Source of the DNA: a virus
Virus record (IMG/VR): IMGVR_UViG_3300029995_000046
Span: 1 to 21,575 of that record
DNA: 21,575 nt
Strand: one strand, 5' to 3'
Shown here: in pieces, positions 14,055 to 21,358 of the stretch
How positions within the stretch are numbered: the first letter of the stretch is position 1
How the letters are laid out: each line of letters opens with the position of its first letter
Notes under the pieces: generated by a model
What the model saw: the letters and a program-made list of their open reading frames with translations, nothing else
Databases searched by the model: none
Told to the model about the DNA's origin: nothing
Position numbers and translations under genes: made by a program

Positions 14055-14497
14055 GACATTACATTTGGGTTTCCGAAAAATGGTTTTTGATTTGGAACTG
14101 TAGCCCTGTATGGGATAATATCACTTGGACTCATTACTTTTGGTTTTCTTTCTTCACGCATTACAGCTACTAGAATGTAAAGCCTATATCTTTTTATCCA
14201 TGGAGGACGCTGACCTGTACAGTCTAAATTTTCTTTTTCAATATTGATAAGGTTTCGGTTATACACTTCCATACCGAATTGTCTACTAGCCTTATATTTC
14301 ATTTCATCAGCATAATCGACCCGAGTACTTCTTTCGTTAATATCAATTACCATAGTAAGCGGATAAAGATCGTATATGGCCGAATTCCACATTATATTTT
14401 CATTTACCGGATAAAGCCAGTTCTTAAGCTTATAGCGAAGCCAGTTCTTAAAACATGCTATTTGTTTATCAATCTTATTTTGAATCTGTTTTTTCAT
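14051..14497 (-). CDS. Phage early protein of unknown function
   Basis: This 148-residue protein has a basic N-terminal amphipathic helix (KNWLRYKLKNWLYP) followed by IYDLYPLTMVIDINERSTRV and a Tyr/Arg-rich middle. The end, VAVMREERKPKVMSPSDIIP, is strand-like. I recognise no family. It is in the leftward early operon, 17 bases from the gene upstream, and overlaps the 59-residue frame downstream by 4 bases. A nucleic-acid role is possible from the charge but not shown. Confidence 0.55.
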   Translation of the reverse strand: MKKQIQNKIDKQIACFKNWLRYKLKNWLYPVNENIMWNSAIYDLYPLTMVIDINERSTRVDYADEMKYKASRQFGMEVYNRNLINIEKENLDCTGQRPPWIKRYRLYILVAVMREERKPKVMSPSDIIPYRATVPNQKPFFGNPNVMS

Positions 14498-14514
14498 TTT
14501 TATTTATTGTTGAA

Positions 14515-14745
14515 TTAATAACTTGGGATTAAACTTTGTCTCATTCGTTGTCCTGTTTTAGTTGCTACCGTAACACTCAAGGCATTTTGCTCACTTACCA
14601 GTTCTTGAAATTTAGGGTCAGTAAACGGCATTTCTAACAGAATTTCATCTATCTCAAAAATTCGTTGGCGGGCATTTGCAAGCTTATCATTACTGCTTGA
14701 CCGCAAAATATCGCTTAGCGATTTTGTACGTGTTGGCTCTTCCAT
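14515..14745 (-). CDS. Small helical early protein
   Basis: This charged 76-residue protein has a Ser/Asp-rich beginning (TKSLSDILRSSSNDKLANAR) then a helical hairpin with EIDEILLEMPFTDPKFQELV. It is probably a two-helix coiled coil. No family is recognised. It lies 7 bases after the RecA/RadA-like ATPase stop, so it is likely co-expressed with it, and could be a small partner. Confidence 0.55.
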   Translation of the reverse strand: MEEPTRTKSLSDILRSSSNDKLANARQRIFEIDEILLEMPFTDPKFQELVSEQNALSVTVATKTGQRMRQSLIPSY

Positions 14746-14752
14746 ATTCTAT

Positions 14753-15376
14753 TTAAAATAATGTTGGATGTTGATTCGTTGATTTCTGAGGCATGAACAG
14801 CTGATGTTCTACAGGTGCTTCTAAATATCTACTTATTGAATAGACACGCCCATTTTTAAAGTACATTTTTACATCGGATGCATGAAGTAAGTCCTTACCG
14901 CTATCCGGGCTACCCTTTGAGCTTCCAAAGTCTACTATGCAGATACACAATAACCGTTTTGCGAAGCGTTTGCGAAGGTCGCGAAGTTGATTAAATGTAA
15001 ATCCCATATACTTCACCGAGTCGATTATAACAAGGCGGTAGTAGTTCTTTTCAATAGCCGTACACATCTCATCGAAAGTCATTGCATCAGCCACAAAAAG
15101 CTTTTGAGCATCAATGTTGAAATTGTTTATTCGGTTCTGAATAGTTTGATTCGCACCCTCTTCGTGCGAATTATAGAGCGACTTTCCAAATGTTTTTGCG
15201 AAGTAGTCCGAGAACTGCATAAGGAATACCGATTTACCTGATCCGCTTTCACCATAGCACATCATGGTGAATTTGCGTTCAGGTTTACCCATGAGTTTAG
15301 CGTAAAACTCATTAAATTCAAGTACATGAAAGCGTTTATCTTTCATACTCTTTACGCTGTAGATTTTTTTTGCCAT
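14753..15376 (-). CDS. RecA/RadA-like ATPase
   Basis: The 207-residue protein is a P-loop ATPase of RecA/KaiC type. Walker A is GESGSGKS at residues 42-49. Walker B is RLVIIDS at 114-120. Between them is the SHEEGANQTIQNRINNF segment often seen in RadA/Sak4-like proteins. The C-terminal part (GKDLLHASDVKMYFKNG) matches the strand after Walker B that closes a RecA core. It is too short to have extra domains. Such proteins in transposable phages are candidates for recombination mediators or DNA-handling ATPases in replication. The P-loop assignment is firm; the functional subtype is not. A short HTH-like gene precedes it. Confidence 0.7.
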   Translation of the reverse strand: MAKKIYSVKSMKDKRFHVLEFNEFYAKLMGKPERKFTMMCYGESGSGKSVFLMQFSDYFAKTFGKSLYNSHEEGANQTIQNRINNFNIDAQKLFVADAMTFDEMCTAIEKNYYRLVIIDSVKYMGFTFNQLRDLRKRFAKRLLCICIVDFGSSKGSPDSGKDLLHASDVKMYFKNGRVYSISRYLEAPVEHQLFMPQKSTNQHPTLF

Positions 15377-15391
15377 TGGTTGGTGGTGTAT

Positions 15392-15586
15392 TTAATTGGT
15401 TTGTTTATTCGCAGCCTTCATAATCTTGTTTATCGCACTTACCGAAACGCCATATTTAAGGATTATCTTTTCTTCAATGATTTCGTAGCGTAGACCCGTA
15501 TCCCAAAGCTTATTAAATTCATTTCGGATATTTTCATCCCTATTTCGTTTTCCCTGTAGTACGCGTTCGTCAATGATTTTAGGCAT
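15392..15586 (-). CDS. Small HTH-like protein
   Basis: The 64-residue protein is basic at both ends and has a C-terminal segment (EEKIILKYGVSVSAINKIM) with the spacing of a helix-turn-helix, preceded by a charged helix (QGKRNRDENIRNEFNKLW). This could be a small DNA-binding regulator of the early operon. It lies 15 bases before the ATPase gene. No specific family is recognised. Confidence 0.55.
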   Translation of the reverse strand: MPKIIDERVLQGKRNRDENIRNEFNKLWDTGLRYEIIEEKIILKYGVSVSAINKIMKAANKQTN

Positions 15587-15606
15587 ACGCGTTCAATTTT
15601 ATTGGT

Positions 15607-15900
15607 TTATTCTTTCTTCGAGTTTCCTTCAGGGTATTTAGTAACTTTTTCCTTCCACTTATTCACTATCGCTATCTTTTCCTGAAGCTCTTCTTTGGTC
15701 ATATTCCCAATTTCAATACCCCAATGTTTCAAGCAGTAAACCCTGATATTATTGAAGTCCGGTTGCTTCTTATTGTCGTGATAGCGAAATTCAGGATATT
15801 TGCTTTCTGCAAACGCGTACCATAGTCTCCATCTCATGCGAGTCATTGCCTTTTCAAGCAATTCATCTGCTTTGTCGGGTGTTACATTGATTTCTTTCAT
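15607..15900 (-). CDS. Early phage protein of unknown function
   Basis: This 97-residue protein has a helical N-terminus (PDKADELLEKAMTRMRWRLW), a central QPDFNNIRVYCLKHWG, and a C-terminal helix (LQEKIAIVNKWKEKVTKY). The pattern of an aromatic-rich middle with a short Cys/His/Trp segment reminds me of small proteins next to mobile-element genes in Bacteroidota, but I cannot name a family. It overlaps the gene upstream by four bases. A DNA-related role is possible and unproven. Confidence 0.55.
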   Translation of the reverse strand: MKEINVTPDKADELLEKAMTRMRWRLWYAFAESKYPEFRYHDNKKQPDFNNIRVYCLKHWGIEIGNMTKEELQEKIAIVNKWKEKVTKYPEGNSKKE

Positions 15901-16172
15901 AGTTTAAATTGAGTCTTTAATTGTTCAACTGCTATATTTACCATTTCAAAAGAGTCCGTCCAAAGAACCATTTCACATTCAACGAGTTGATAATCTTTAA
16001 ACTTCCGGACTAACCTCCAGTTGGAGAACCAACCGTTTTCAATGTCTGAATTCGGGGCTAAAATCCGTTGTTTGATAGCTATTATACTTTCATTTGGCAT
16101 GTGAACTGAATTCTTACATGTAATTCCATTCGAGGTTTGTGTTCTGAACACAGCTGTTAGTCTTTTTTTCAT
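15897..16172 (-). CDS. Early phage protein of unknown function
   Basis: This 91-residue soluble protein begins with a basic MKKRLTAVFRTQ and has TCKNSVHMPNESIIAIKQRI in the first half. The second half, WRLVRKFKDYQLVECEMV, looks strand-rich. No family is recognised. It is the first gene after a short hairpin (16189-16202) that separates it from the MuB-like gene, and it overlaps the next gene downstream by four bases. Confidence 0.5.
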   Translation of the reverse strand: MKKRLTAVFRTQTSNGITCKNSVHMPNESIIAIKQRILAPNSDIENGWFSNWRLVRKFKDYQLVECEMVLWTDSFEMVNIAVEQLKTQFKL

Positions 16173-16188
16173 ATTCGTACTAATTTAG

Positions 16189-16202
16189 TCCCCTTCAGGG
16201 GA
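16189..16202 (-). terminator. Intercistronic hairpin after the MuB-like gene
   Basis: TCCCC (16189-16193) pairs with GGGGA (16198-16202) around a 4-base loop. It lies in the 39-base gap between the transposition genes and the accessory early genes. No U-tract follows on the minus strand, so it is at best a weak terminator or pause site. It could lower expression of the accessory genes relative to the transposition genes. Confidence 0.4.
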
Positions 16203-16211
16203 TATGGGTTA

Positions 16212-17183
16212 TTACAGTACTTCAAACTCTTCAGCAGTAATCTGACTCAAATCAATTCCCATACGTTCAGCACGTTTAATTGCCTTGTCAGCTTCATCGT
16301 AATTCCACCAACGTGCAGATGCTAATGCCACTACTTTATTGTTTTTAATTCCTTTCTCTGCACAAAAAGCAGCAATGTCATCGGTGCTTATATTATCAAT
16401 CCTGAATACCGAAATACGGCGGGCAAATGTGGTGTAGATATTGCTGTTTTCGCGTGTTGGATACCATTTGTAACTATATCCGGTTGCAGTTTCATACGCT
16501 TTATACTCCAATCCTGCTATTTTACCAATTCGGGTTATAACCTCAGTAATACCCACAATTGCAATGCTCAATAGGCCTTCGGTAGCAGTTTGAAGATTCT
16601 TCATGTCTTTAAAAAATGAGTTCTTGACCACTTCGCTTTCGTCAACGATAAGCATTGGATTGCTGTCTACTCTTTCTTCAATCATTGCTACTATCTTATT
16701 CATTAGGTAGGACGTTGAGAAACGGAGACGTTTTTTGTCAAGTTTTACGCCCATTTCTTTGGCTAATTCCATCAGGAAGTTATTCCATGTCATTTCTTTG
16801 CGTACAATCTTGATATACCAACAACATTCATTCTCTTCAGCAAATTTTCGGAATACAACCGATTTACCAACGCCCGAATTACCGGCTATCAAGCGCATAT
16901 CGCTCATTTTCTTGCCGGAAGCAGCAATATTCCACATCTTATTGAATTGGCGCGTAGGGACAAGCGTTTCATCGCCCAGGTAATCCTTCAGACTATCATA
17001 GATCACATTCAATAATTTGTCTGAAAACGATTTTTTATCTCTCAATAGTTCGGAAATAGTTCCTTCCGAACGACCTGTTATACGTGCAATTTCAGCAGGT
17101 TTCAGGGCTTTCTTTTCCATCAATACTACCAACTTATCGCGTAAGCCGGATTGTTTTAGGCTGATTTCAATTTTGTTACTCAT
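16212..17183 (-). CDS. MuB-like AAA+ target-selection ATPase
   Basis: The 323-residue protein has an N-terminal helix-turn-helix (residues 28-66, with AEIARITGRSEGTISELLRD) and an AAA+ ATPase core. Walker A is GNSGVGKS at 101-108, and Walker B is MLIVDES with Asp181 and Glu182. These match MuB, which binds DNA, activates the transposase and chooses target sites while protecting phage DNA from self-insertion. It lies 25 bases downstream of the transposase gene, as in Mu. Length (Mu B is 312 residues) is normal. This is a confident call from motifs and gene order. Confidence 0.9.
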   Translation of the reverse strand: MSNKIEISLKQSGLRDKLVVLMEKKALKPAEIARITGRSEGTISELLRDKKSFSDKLLNVIYDSLKDYLGDETLVPTRQFNKMWNIAASGKKMSDMRLIAGNSGVGKSVVFRKFAEENECCWYIKIVRKEMTWNNFLMELAKEMGVKLDKKRLRFSTSYLMNKIVAMIEERVDSNPMLIVDESEVVKNSFFKDMKNLQTATEGLLSIAIVGITEVITRIGKIAGLEYKAYETATGYSYKWYPTRENSNIYTTFARRISVFRIDNISTDDIAAFCAEKGIKNNKVVALASARWWNYDEADKAIKRAERMGIDLSQITAEEFEVL

Positions 17184-17208
17184 AGGGTTGTTTTTTATAG
17201 GGTTATTA

Positions 17209-19380
17209 TCAATTTAATTCTATTCTGTGCTCTTCACCCGTATCCGGATCAACAAGTATTTTGTATCGTGTAGCTTCTTTTGCTTCAATTTCTTCAGTCA
17301 ACAAAGCTGATTTATCATATCGCCCTTCTACTCGTTTTTCAGTTTCTACACGGGCACGGCGTTTACCGGTTAGCATTTCATTTCCCAAGGCTTCAATACG
17401 CTCATAGTCAGGATGGCGTTTAACGCTATTCTTTATGTTTGCATTTATCTCTTTGGCTGTCTCTTCTACTCTGTATTGCAGTGCCATGTAGTTATTTAGT
17501 ACTGCCTTTTCTTGTTTTGTTTCGGCTATATAGGCTGTATTTGTTTTCAGTCCCCAAATGCCCAGGTATTTATTATCATGGCTGAATACCGGAGCTGGAT
17601 CACCACCCTTCAGGATGTATATTTTAAGCTTATTGGTAGTATTTGCGTCCATTGGAGTATAAGTGAAAATCTTATCTGCTATGGTACGTTGTTCCGGAGT
17701 TTCAATGCTTGGAAAATAAATATAATCACTGCCCTGATGTGAAATTTCTAATCCGGTGATAGTTAGTTTGCGTTCATGTAGCGTTCCACACATTTGGCAA
17801 AGCTGAGAATAACTCATTTTAGGTACATAGCTTTCCTTTTCATCCCAAAGCTCGAAAGGAGTTTTATTACACGGTTTACGTTCCAATGTTTCAATTACAC
17901 GCTCATTCCACGCTTTTATACCTTCAGTTTTTGCCCATTCCATTGCTATGGAAGCACTTCTTGCAACTTGTTTACCCTTTGTTTCTTTACTTTCAGCAGG
18001 TTTTGAGTTGATTGATCCGGTTGCAGTTCTATTCATTCCGCTAAATCCCTTCAGGAACTTCGTAATATCATTGTCGAACATATTGAAAAGTGACTCAATA
18101 GTTTTACCACGGGCGTTACCGGTTCGCGAAGCGTAAAGTCTAATCTCATTTTGTTCACACCAACGTTCCAATTCTTTGTAACTCGGACCGTGGTCACAGT
18201 GTATAATTGCCGGTTTGTAACCGGTTTCAATAATTCCCATCATAATGGCTTCTTTCACCGCGTAGAATGGCTCTTTTACACCAATCAATGTCGATACACC
18301 AACCATGCGAAGTGTGGCAACATCAGCCACTTTAATAGCATAAATATGTTGGCGTACTTTGCCTTTAAACTCTACATTTTCATTTTGTGCAGTACCATCT
18401 ATAACCCATACATGGTTTTTCTTTTCAGGCAGATCACGTGTGGCCGTTGGAACTGTATTCAGGTAATAATCTACACCATCAGTTTTAGCCAGTCGGTTCG
18501 GATTTTTAAGTGGAGCAAGAAGTTGGTATAAACGCGCTTCAGTTGGTGGGTTAAAGTTTCCGTTTCCATCCATCCACCATCCGTTTTCATGGCCATATTG
18601 CTTCCATTTCTTATACACGTTGGCAATACTCATGTTTACGCCGTTTATATGCCAAAAGGCAGCAATTTTGAATTGTTCATCTGTTACTTTCGATGCATTT
18701 TCATTGCTCATCCTCTTTGGTTGAATAATATCTTGAGGGCGTTTACCTTTGCTCATAGCAGAAAGCACTTCATCAAACCATTTATTAAATCGGGTTTCGC
18801 TCCGGGGTATTTTCACCTCAAATTCTATCTTTGTGATAGAGGTTAGTAAGTTCATACGGAAGCTTCGCACTAATACTTCGCAACGCTTCACATCCACTTC
18901 GCTAGTTTGTATTTTGCTTACAAAATCGAATATCCATTGCACCAATGCACACTGTTTTGCATACCCTTTTACCGAATTAGAGTGTAATCCAAGGTCAAGA
19001 TAAGAAGCCGTATAAAGCGTGTAATGTGTATTCATATAACTTTCAATCGTTGAGCGTATAAAAGGCTCATTGATATGTAGCGATTCGGCTGTGAACTCTA
19101 CAGCCATTGGTGCACAATCTTCACCGGCATTAGTAGCCGATAGCAACAATTGAGAGTATTCGTTTTTCAAGTTCGCAAACTTTTCAATAACTTTTGCCTT
19201 GGTAACACTTGTCAAGCTATCTACAAATACCCATCTACCATCATCATTCTTTACATCTTCCAAACGGCCTTTGCTCTTTTGGTTTCTATACGAAACTTCC
19301 GTATAAATACCTTTCAAAAGCAAATGCTGTTTGGAGATCATCAACCTACCTTGTGCATCTATAAAAAGTTCTTGTTGCAT
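17209..19380 (-). CDS. MuA-like DDE transposase
   Basis: The 723-residue protein has a retroviral-integrase-like core with Asp328 (VWVIDGTAQN), Asp396 (IIHCDHGPSYKELERW) and Glu429 (GKTIESLFNMFDNDI), which gives spacings of 67 and 32. MuA itself has 66 and 55, so the second spacing is nearer to IS3-type elements. The N-terminal 300 residues contain HTH-like and beta-rich parts for end binding. The C-terminal third has a strand-rich domain (HQGSDYIYFPSIETPEQRTI) and ends in a basic helix (GNEMLTGKRRARVE). It would insert and replicate the phage by transposition. It is followed by the MuB-like gene and preceded by a hairpin at 19408-19428. Confidence 0.93.
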   Translation of the reverse strand: MQQELFIDAQGRLMISKQHLLLKGIYTEVSYRNQKSKGRLEDVKNDDGRWVFVDSLTSVTKAKVIEKFANLKNEYSQLLLSATNAGEDCAPMAVEFTAESLHINEPFIRSTIESYMNTHYTLYTASYLDLGLHSNSVKGYAKQCALVQWIFDFVSKIQTSEVDVKRCEVLVRSFRMNLLTSITKIEFEVKIPRSETRFNKWFDEVLSAMSKGKRPQDIIQPKRMSNENASKVTDEQFKIAAFWHINGVNMSIANVYKKWKQYGHENGWWMDGNGNFNPPTEARLYQLLAPLKNPNRLAKTDGVDYYLNTVPTATRDLPEKKNHVWVIDGTAQNENVEFKGKVRQHIYAIKVADVATLRMVGVSTLIGVKEPFYAVKEAIMMGIIETGYKPAIIHCDHGPSYKELERWCEQNEIRLYASRTGNARGKTIESLFNMFDNDITKFLKGFSGMNRTATGSINSKPAESKETKGKQVARSASIAMEWAKTEGIKAWNERVIETLERKPCNKTPFELWDEKESYVPKMSYSQLCQMCGTLHERKLTITGLEISHQGSDYIYFPSIETPEQRTIADKIFTYTPMDANTTNKLKIYILKGGDPAPVFSHDNKYLGIWGLKTNTAYIAETKQEKAVLNNYMALQYRVEETAKEINANIKNSVKRHPDYERIEALGNEMLTGKRRARVETEKRVEGRYDKSALLTEEIEAKEATRYKILVDPDTGEEHRIELN

Positions 19381-19407
19381 AACTTAGTAATTTATTTTTT
19401 GAACCCT

Positions 19408-19428
19408 ACCGCGGACACGAACCGCGGT
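19408..19428 (-). promoter_or_regulatory. Hairpin in the transposase leader
   Basis: ACCGCGG (19408-19414) pairs with CCGCGGT (19422-19428) around a 7-base loop, and AACCGCGGTT (19420-19429) is itself palindromic. It is GC-rich within AT-rich DNA and ends 28 bases before the transposase ATG at 19380. It may slow or modulate translation of the transposase, or end a fraction of transcripts. No U-run follows. The structure is seen in the sequence; function is inferred. Confidence 0.5.
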
Positions 19429-19443
19429 TAATTCCAAATAGGG

Positions 19444-19713
19444 CTATTGTTGTTTTGTTACTTTGATATCTGTAAAAGTCATGCTTACACAGTTCCTTTT
19501 CAATTCATCCGGAACGATTCCCAGTAGTAACTCATTCAAATTATCATCCGACTCTTCGTTTACTTCATCTATTTCATTGCAATGATCAGCTTCATTGTAA
19601 GTAGAAGTACTGAATAGGATACTAAGCACTTCATCATCTTCAATCTCTACCTCTTTCTCAATCCTTACCTCCGTTTCTACCACGGCATTAAATGAAATTT
19701 TGTGTCGTTCCAT
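19444..19713 (-). CDS. Small acidic early protein
   Basis: This 89-residue protein has an N-terminal beta-like segment (KISFNAVVETEVRIEKEVEI) then a very acidic Asp/Glu/Asn-rich middle, and ends with VPDELKRNCVSMTFTDIKV. No family is recognised. It sits directly upstream of the transposase leader, 4 bases from the DUF3164 gene upstream, and is part of the early operon. DNA mimicry or an adaptor role is possible from the acidity but not supported by any motif. Confidence 0.5.
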   Translation of the reverse strand: MERHKISFNAVVETEVRIEKEVEIEDDEVLSILFSTSTYNEADHCNEIDEVNEESDDNLNELLLGIVPDELKRNCVSMTFTDIKVTKQQ

Positions 19714-19717
19714 ACTG

Positions 19718-20374
19718 CTAGAAACTTGAAAGGTTTAGTGGTATAGGTTCCCATTTTTTCGACATCTCAGACCGCTTGTAAAACTCCAGTCTCATTTTGC
19801 TATCAACTGGACGGTAACTTTCTTTGAATAACCGGATAGCTTCCACCCAACGAGGGTCATTAAATGTCTTTTCTCTAGCATACAGAGCCTGAACACGACC
19901 TAATTCCAATTTGCCTTCTTTGTTCTTTTCAATCAGACCCATGATTACTTCAAATAAATCTTTGTCGCGCTTCTTAACCACATCGCCCAAAAAGTCCTTA
20001 AGTAATTCTTCAGCTTTCACAGCCCTTTCATCCCAGTCGCATGAAGTTGAATATCGGTAGACAACTTTAAACTTACCATCATCTGTTTTCAAGTGGAATC
20101 CACCTTTAGAATTAGCTCTGATAGCTCCATATTCGTTTAGCTTAGTTCTCATTTCTTCCAATGTCTTAGTAGAATTCAGAAAGAATGTTGTCAGAATTGC
20201 ATTCAGTTGAACCGCTTTGCGAACCAATCGCGAAGTATTAGCTTCCACGTATTTTTCGTAGTCATTGCGTTTTTTGTTCATTTCTTCCACCGAAGTTTTT
20301 TTTCTTTCGGCCAAATAAACCTCTAACTCTTCGGTTGTCATCTGATCAACCGTTTTTACTTGATTTGTTTCCAT
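19718..20374 (-). CDS. DUF3164 protein of Mu-like phages
   Basis: The 218-residue protein matches DUF3164. After a charged coiled-coil N-terminus it shows GGFHLKTDDGKFKVVYRYST, an ERAVKAEELLKDFL helix, the conserved KEGKLELGRVQALYAREKTF, then NDPRWVEAIRLFKESYRP, DSKMRLEFYKR and a final PIPLNLSSF. DUF3164 occurs next to transposition genes in many Mu-like prophages; its function is unknown and may relate to transposition control or DNA handling. It is not Gam, although it occupies a similar place. Its start is 2 bases from the upstream gene. Confidence 0.82.
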   Translation of the reverse strand: METNQVKTVDQMTTEELEVYLAERKKTSVEEMNKKRNDYEKYVEANTSRLVRKAVQLNAILTTFFLNSTKTLEEMRTKLNEYGAIRANSKGGFHLKTDDGKFKVVYRYSTSCDWDERAVKAEELLKDFLGDVVKKRDKDLFEVIMGLIEKNKEGKLELGRVQALYAREKTFNDPRWVEAIRLFKESYRPVDSKMRLEFYKRSEMSKKWEPIPLNLSSF

Positions 20375-20375
20375 A

Positions 20376-20663
20376 TTATTCCTTGTTTAATTGTTTAGAT
20401 TCATTTTCTACTTGACAAAATTGAAAGCAAAGTTTATTTGCAATATGATTGAATTCTAAGTAGTCTACATCCTGTTTAGTAAACTTATTATAGATAAATG
20501 CAGGAGCTACACATGCCACAGCAAACATAAATTCAGTTATCTGATCATCCTCAATTAATTCTTGGAGATCAATTCCGCAAGCATCATCTTTATCGAATAA
20601 TTCTTGCAACTTAGCAGCTATTAAAGTTGCATAATAGGGGTACTTTTCGTTTTGTTTACTCAT
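20376..20663 (-). CDS. Small early protein of unknown function
   Basis: This acidic 95-residue protein has two hydrophobic helical segments (residues 10-20 and 42-57, with QITEFMFAVACVAPAFIYNK) and several Cys. It could be a small alpha-helical domain. No family is recognised. It lies between the membrane protein at 20675-21031 and the DUF3164 gene, with gaps of 11 and 2 bases. Only the frame and operon position are secure. Confidence 0.5.
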   Translation of the reverse strand: MSKQNEKYPYYATLIAAKLQELFDKDDACGIDLQELIEDDQITEFMFAVACVAPAFIYNKFTKQDVDYLEFNHIANKLCFQFCQVENESKQLNKE

Positions 20664-20674
20664 AATTTTGAATT

Positions 20675-21031
20675 TTATTGATGTATTTTTACTTGATTTC
20701 TAAAGAGTAAGCTAGTCAATCGGTCCGACTCAATTTGAGGATACACTATCTCAACCCATTCTCCTTTAGGATGAATGATCACATTCATGTTCAGCATTGA
20801 GATAGCTTTGCGAACACGATTAAATGAGTTGATGTGTACAGTGATTGATTTACGTGGAGTTTCGCGTCTATAATCGCGATAAATAGATAGAGTAATAATG
20901 GCCATTGCAAAGCTCATAGCGTACAAATGGTATCCATTAAACTTGATAGCAGCAATCAAACTAATAACACTAAATGCAGATGTAATACACATTAGTACTA
21001 TTGAGCATGTGGGAAAAAAGTGTTTTGTCAT
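20675..21031 (-). CDS. Two-helix membrane protein of the early operon
   Basis: The 118-residue protein has two predicted membrane helices (about residues 8-30 and 36-50), followed by a basic junction (YRDYRRETPRKS) and a soluble domain with ITVHINSFNRVRKAISMLNM and VIIHPKGEWVEIVYP, which read as strands. Topology is probably with the soluble domain in the cytoplasm, by the positive-inside rule. No family is recognised. Membrane proteins in the immediate-early position can act in superinfection exclusion, but that is only a guess here. Confidence 0.5.
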   Translation of the reverse strand: MTKHFFPTCSIVLMCITSAFSVISLIAAIKFNGYHLYAMSFAMAIITLSIYRDYRRETPRKSITVHINSFNRVRKAISMLNMNVIIHPKGEWVEIVYPQIESDRLTSLLFRNQVKIHQ

Positions 21032-21050
21032 ACAATTAATTATTTATTGG

Positions 21051-21248
21051 TTATTGAACTAAATCATAATATTTACTTGCAGCCTCTTCCACTATCGGTT
21101 TCAGAGTACGTGTACCATTTAATTGTTGGCGTACAATCGTTTCAGAATACTCTTTATGTCCCCGTTCAACAGCTATTTTATTAGCAATTTGCATTATTCG
21201 CAATGTGTCTCCGTGCTGTTTTTTTTGTTGTAATTCTTGCAGATTCAT
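21051..21248 (-). CDS. Ner/Cro-like early regulator
   Basis: I start this at the ATG at 21248 (MNLQELQQKKQHGDTLRIMQ), giving 65 residues; an open frame to 21311 would run into the operator at 21287-21302. The sequence RIMQIANKIAVERGHKEYSE followed by TIVRQQLNGTRTLKPIVEEA has the look of a small helix-turn-helix protein. Its position as the first leftward gene, opposite the repressor, is that of Mu ner or a Cro, which turns early transcription down after infection. The function is inferred from position and size. The HTH is not strongly recognisable. Confidence 0.55.
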   Translation of the reverse strand: MNLQELQQKKQHGDTLRIMQIANKIAVERGHKEYSETIVRQQLNGTRTLKPIVEEAASKYYDLVQ

Positions 21249-21286
21249 ATTTTTATGTACTTTTGTGTTGTAAATCGGTGCAAATA

Positions 21287-21356
21287 TCGAAATAAGTTTC
21301 GAATAAAACAAGATAAAGCGAAACTAATTTCGTTTTAAAATCGAAATAAATTGCGA
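21287..21356. promoter_or_regulatory. Three palindromic repressor operators
   Basis: Three 16-bp near-palindromes lie between the divergent early and repressor genes: TCGAAATAAGTTTCGA (21287-21302), GCGAAACTAATTTCGT (21318-21333) and TCGAAATAAATTGCGA (21341-21356). Their start spacings are 31 and 23 bases. The consensus half-site is CGAAA. A leftward promoter (minus-strand GATATTTG as a -7-like box with CTTG about 20 bases upstream) would straddle the first operator. The rightward box TAATTTCG (21325-21332) lies in the second. The arrangement resembles the Mu c/ner operator region. Repressor binding is inferred. Confidence 0.75.
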
Positions 21357-21358
21357 AT

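Noticed and set aside
18151-18531. 126-codon plus-strand frame opposite the transposase
   Set aside because: It is antisense to a confident DDE transposase, has no recognisable domain, and disappears as a shadow of codon use in the real gene.
19718-20374. Mu Gam-like protein
   Set aside because: Length and coiled-coil start tempted this, but the conserved middle and C-terminal segments (GRVQALYAREKTF, NDPRWVEAIR, LEFYKR) fit DUF3164.
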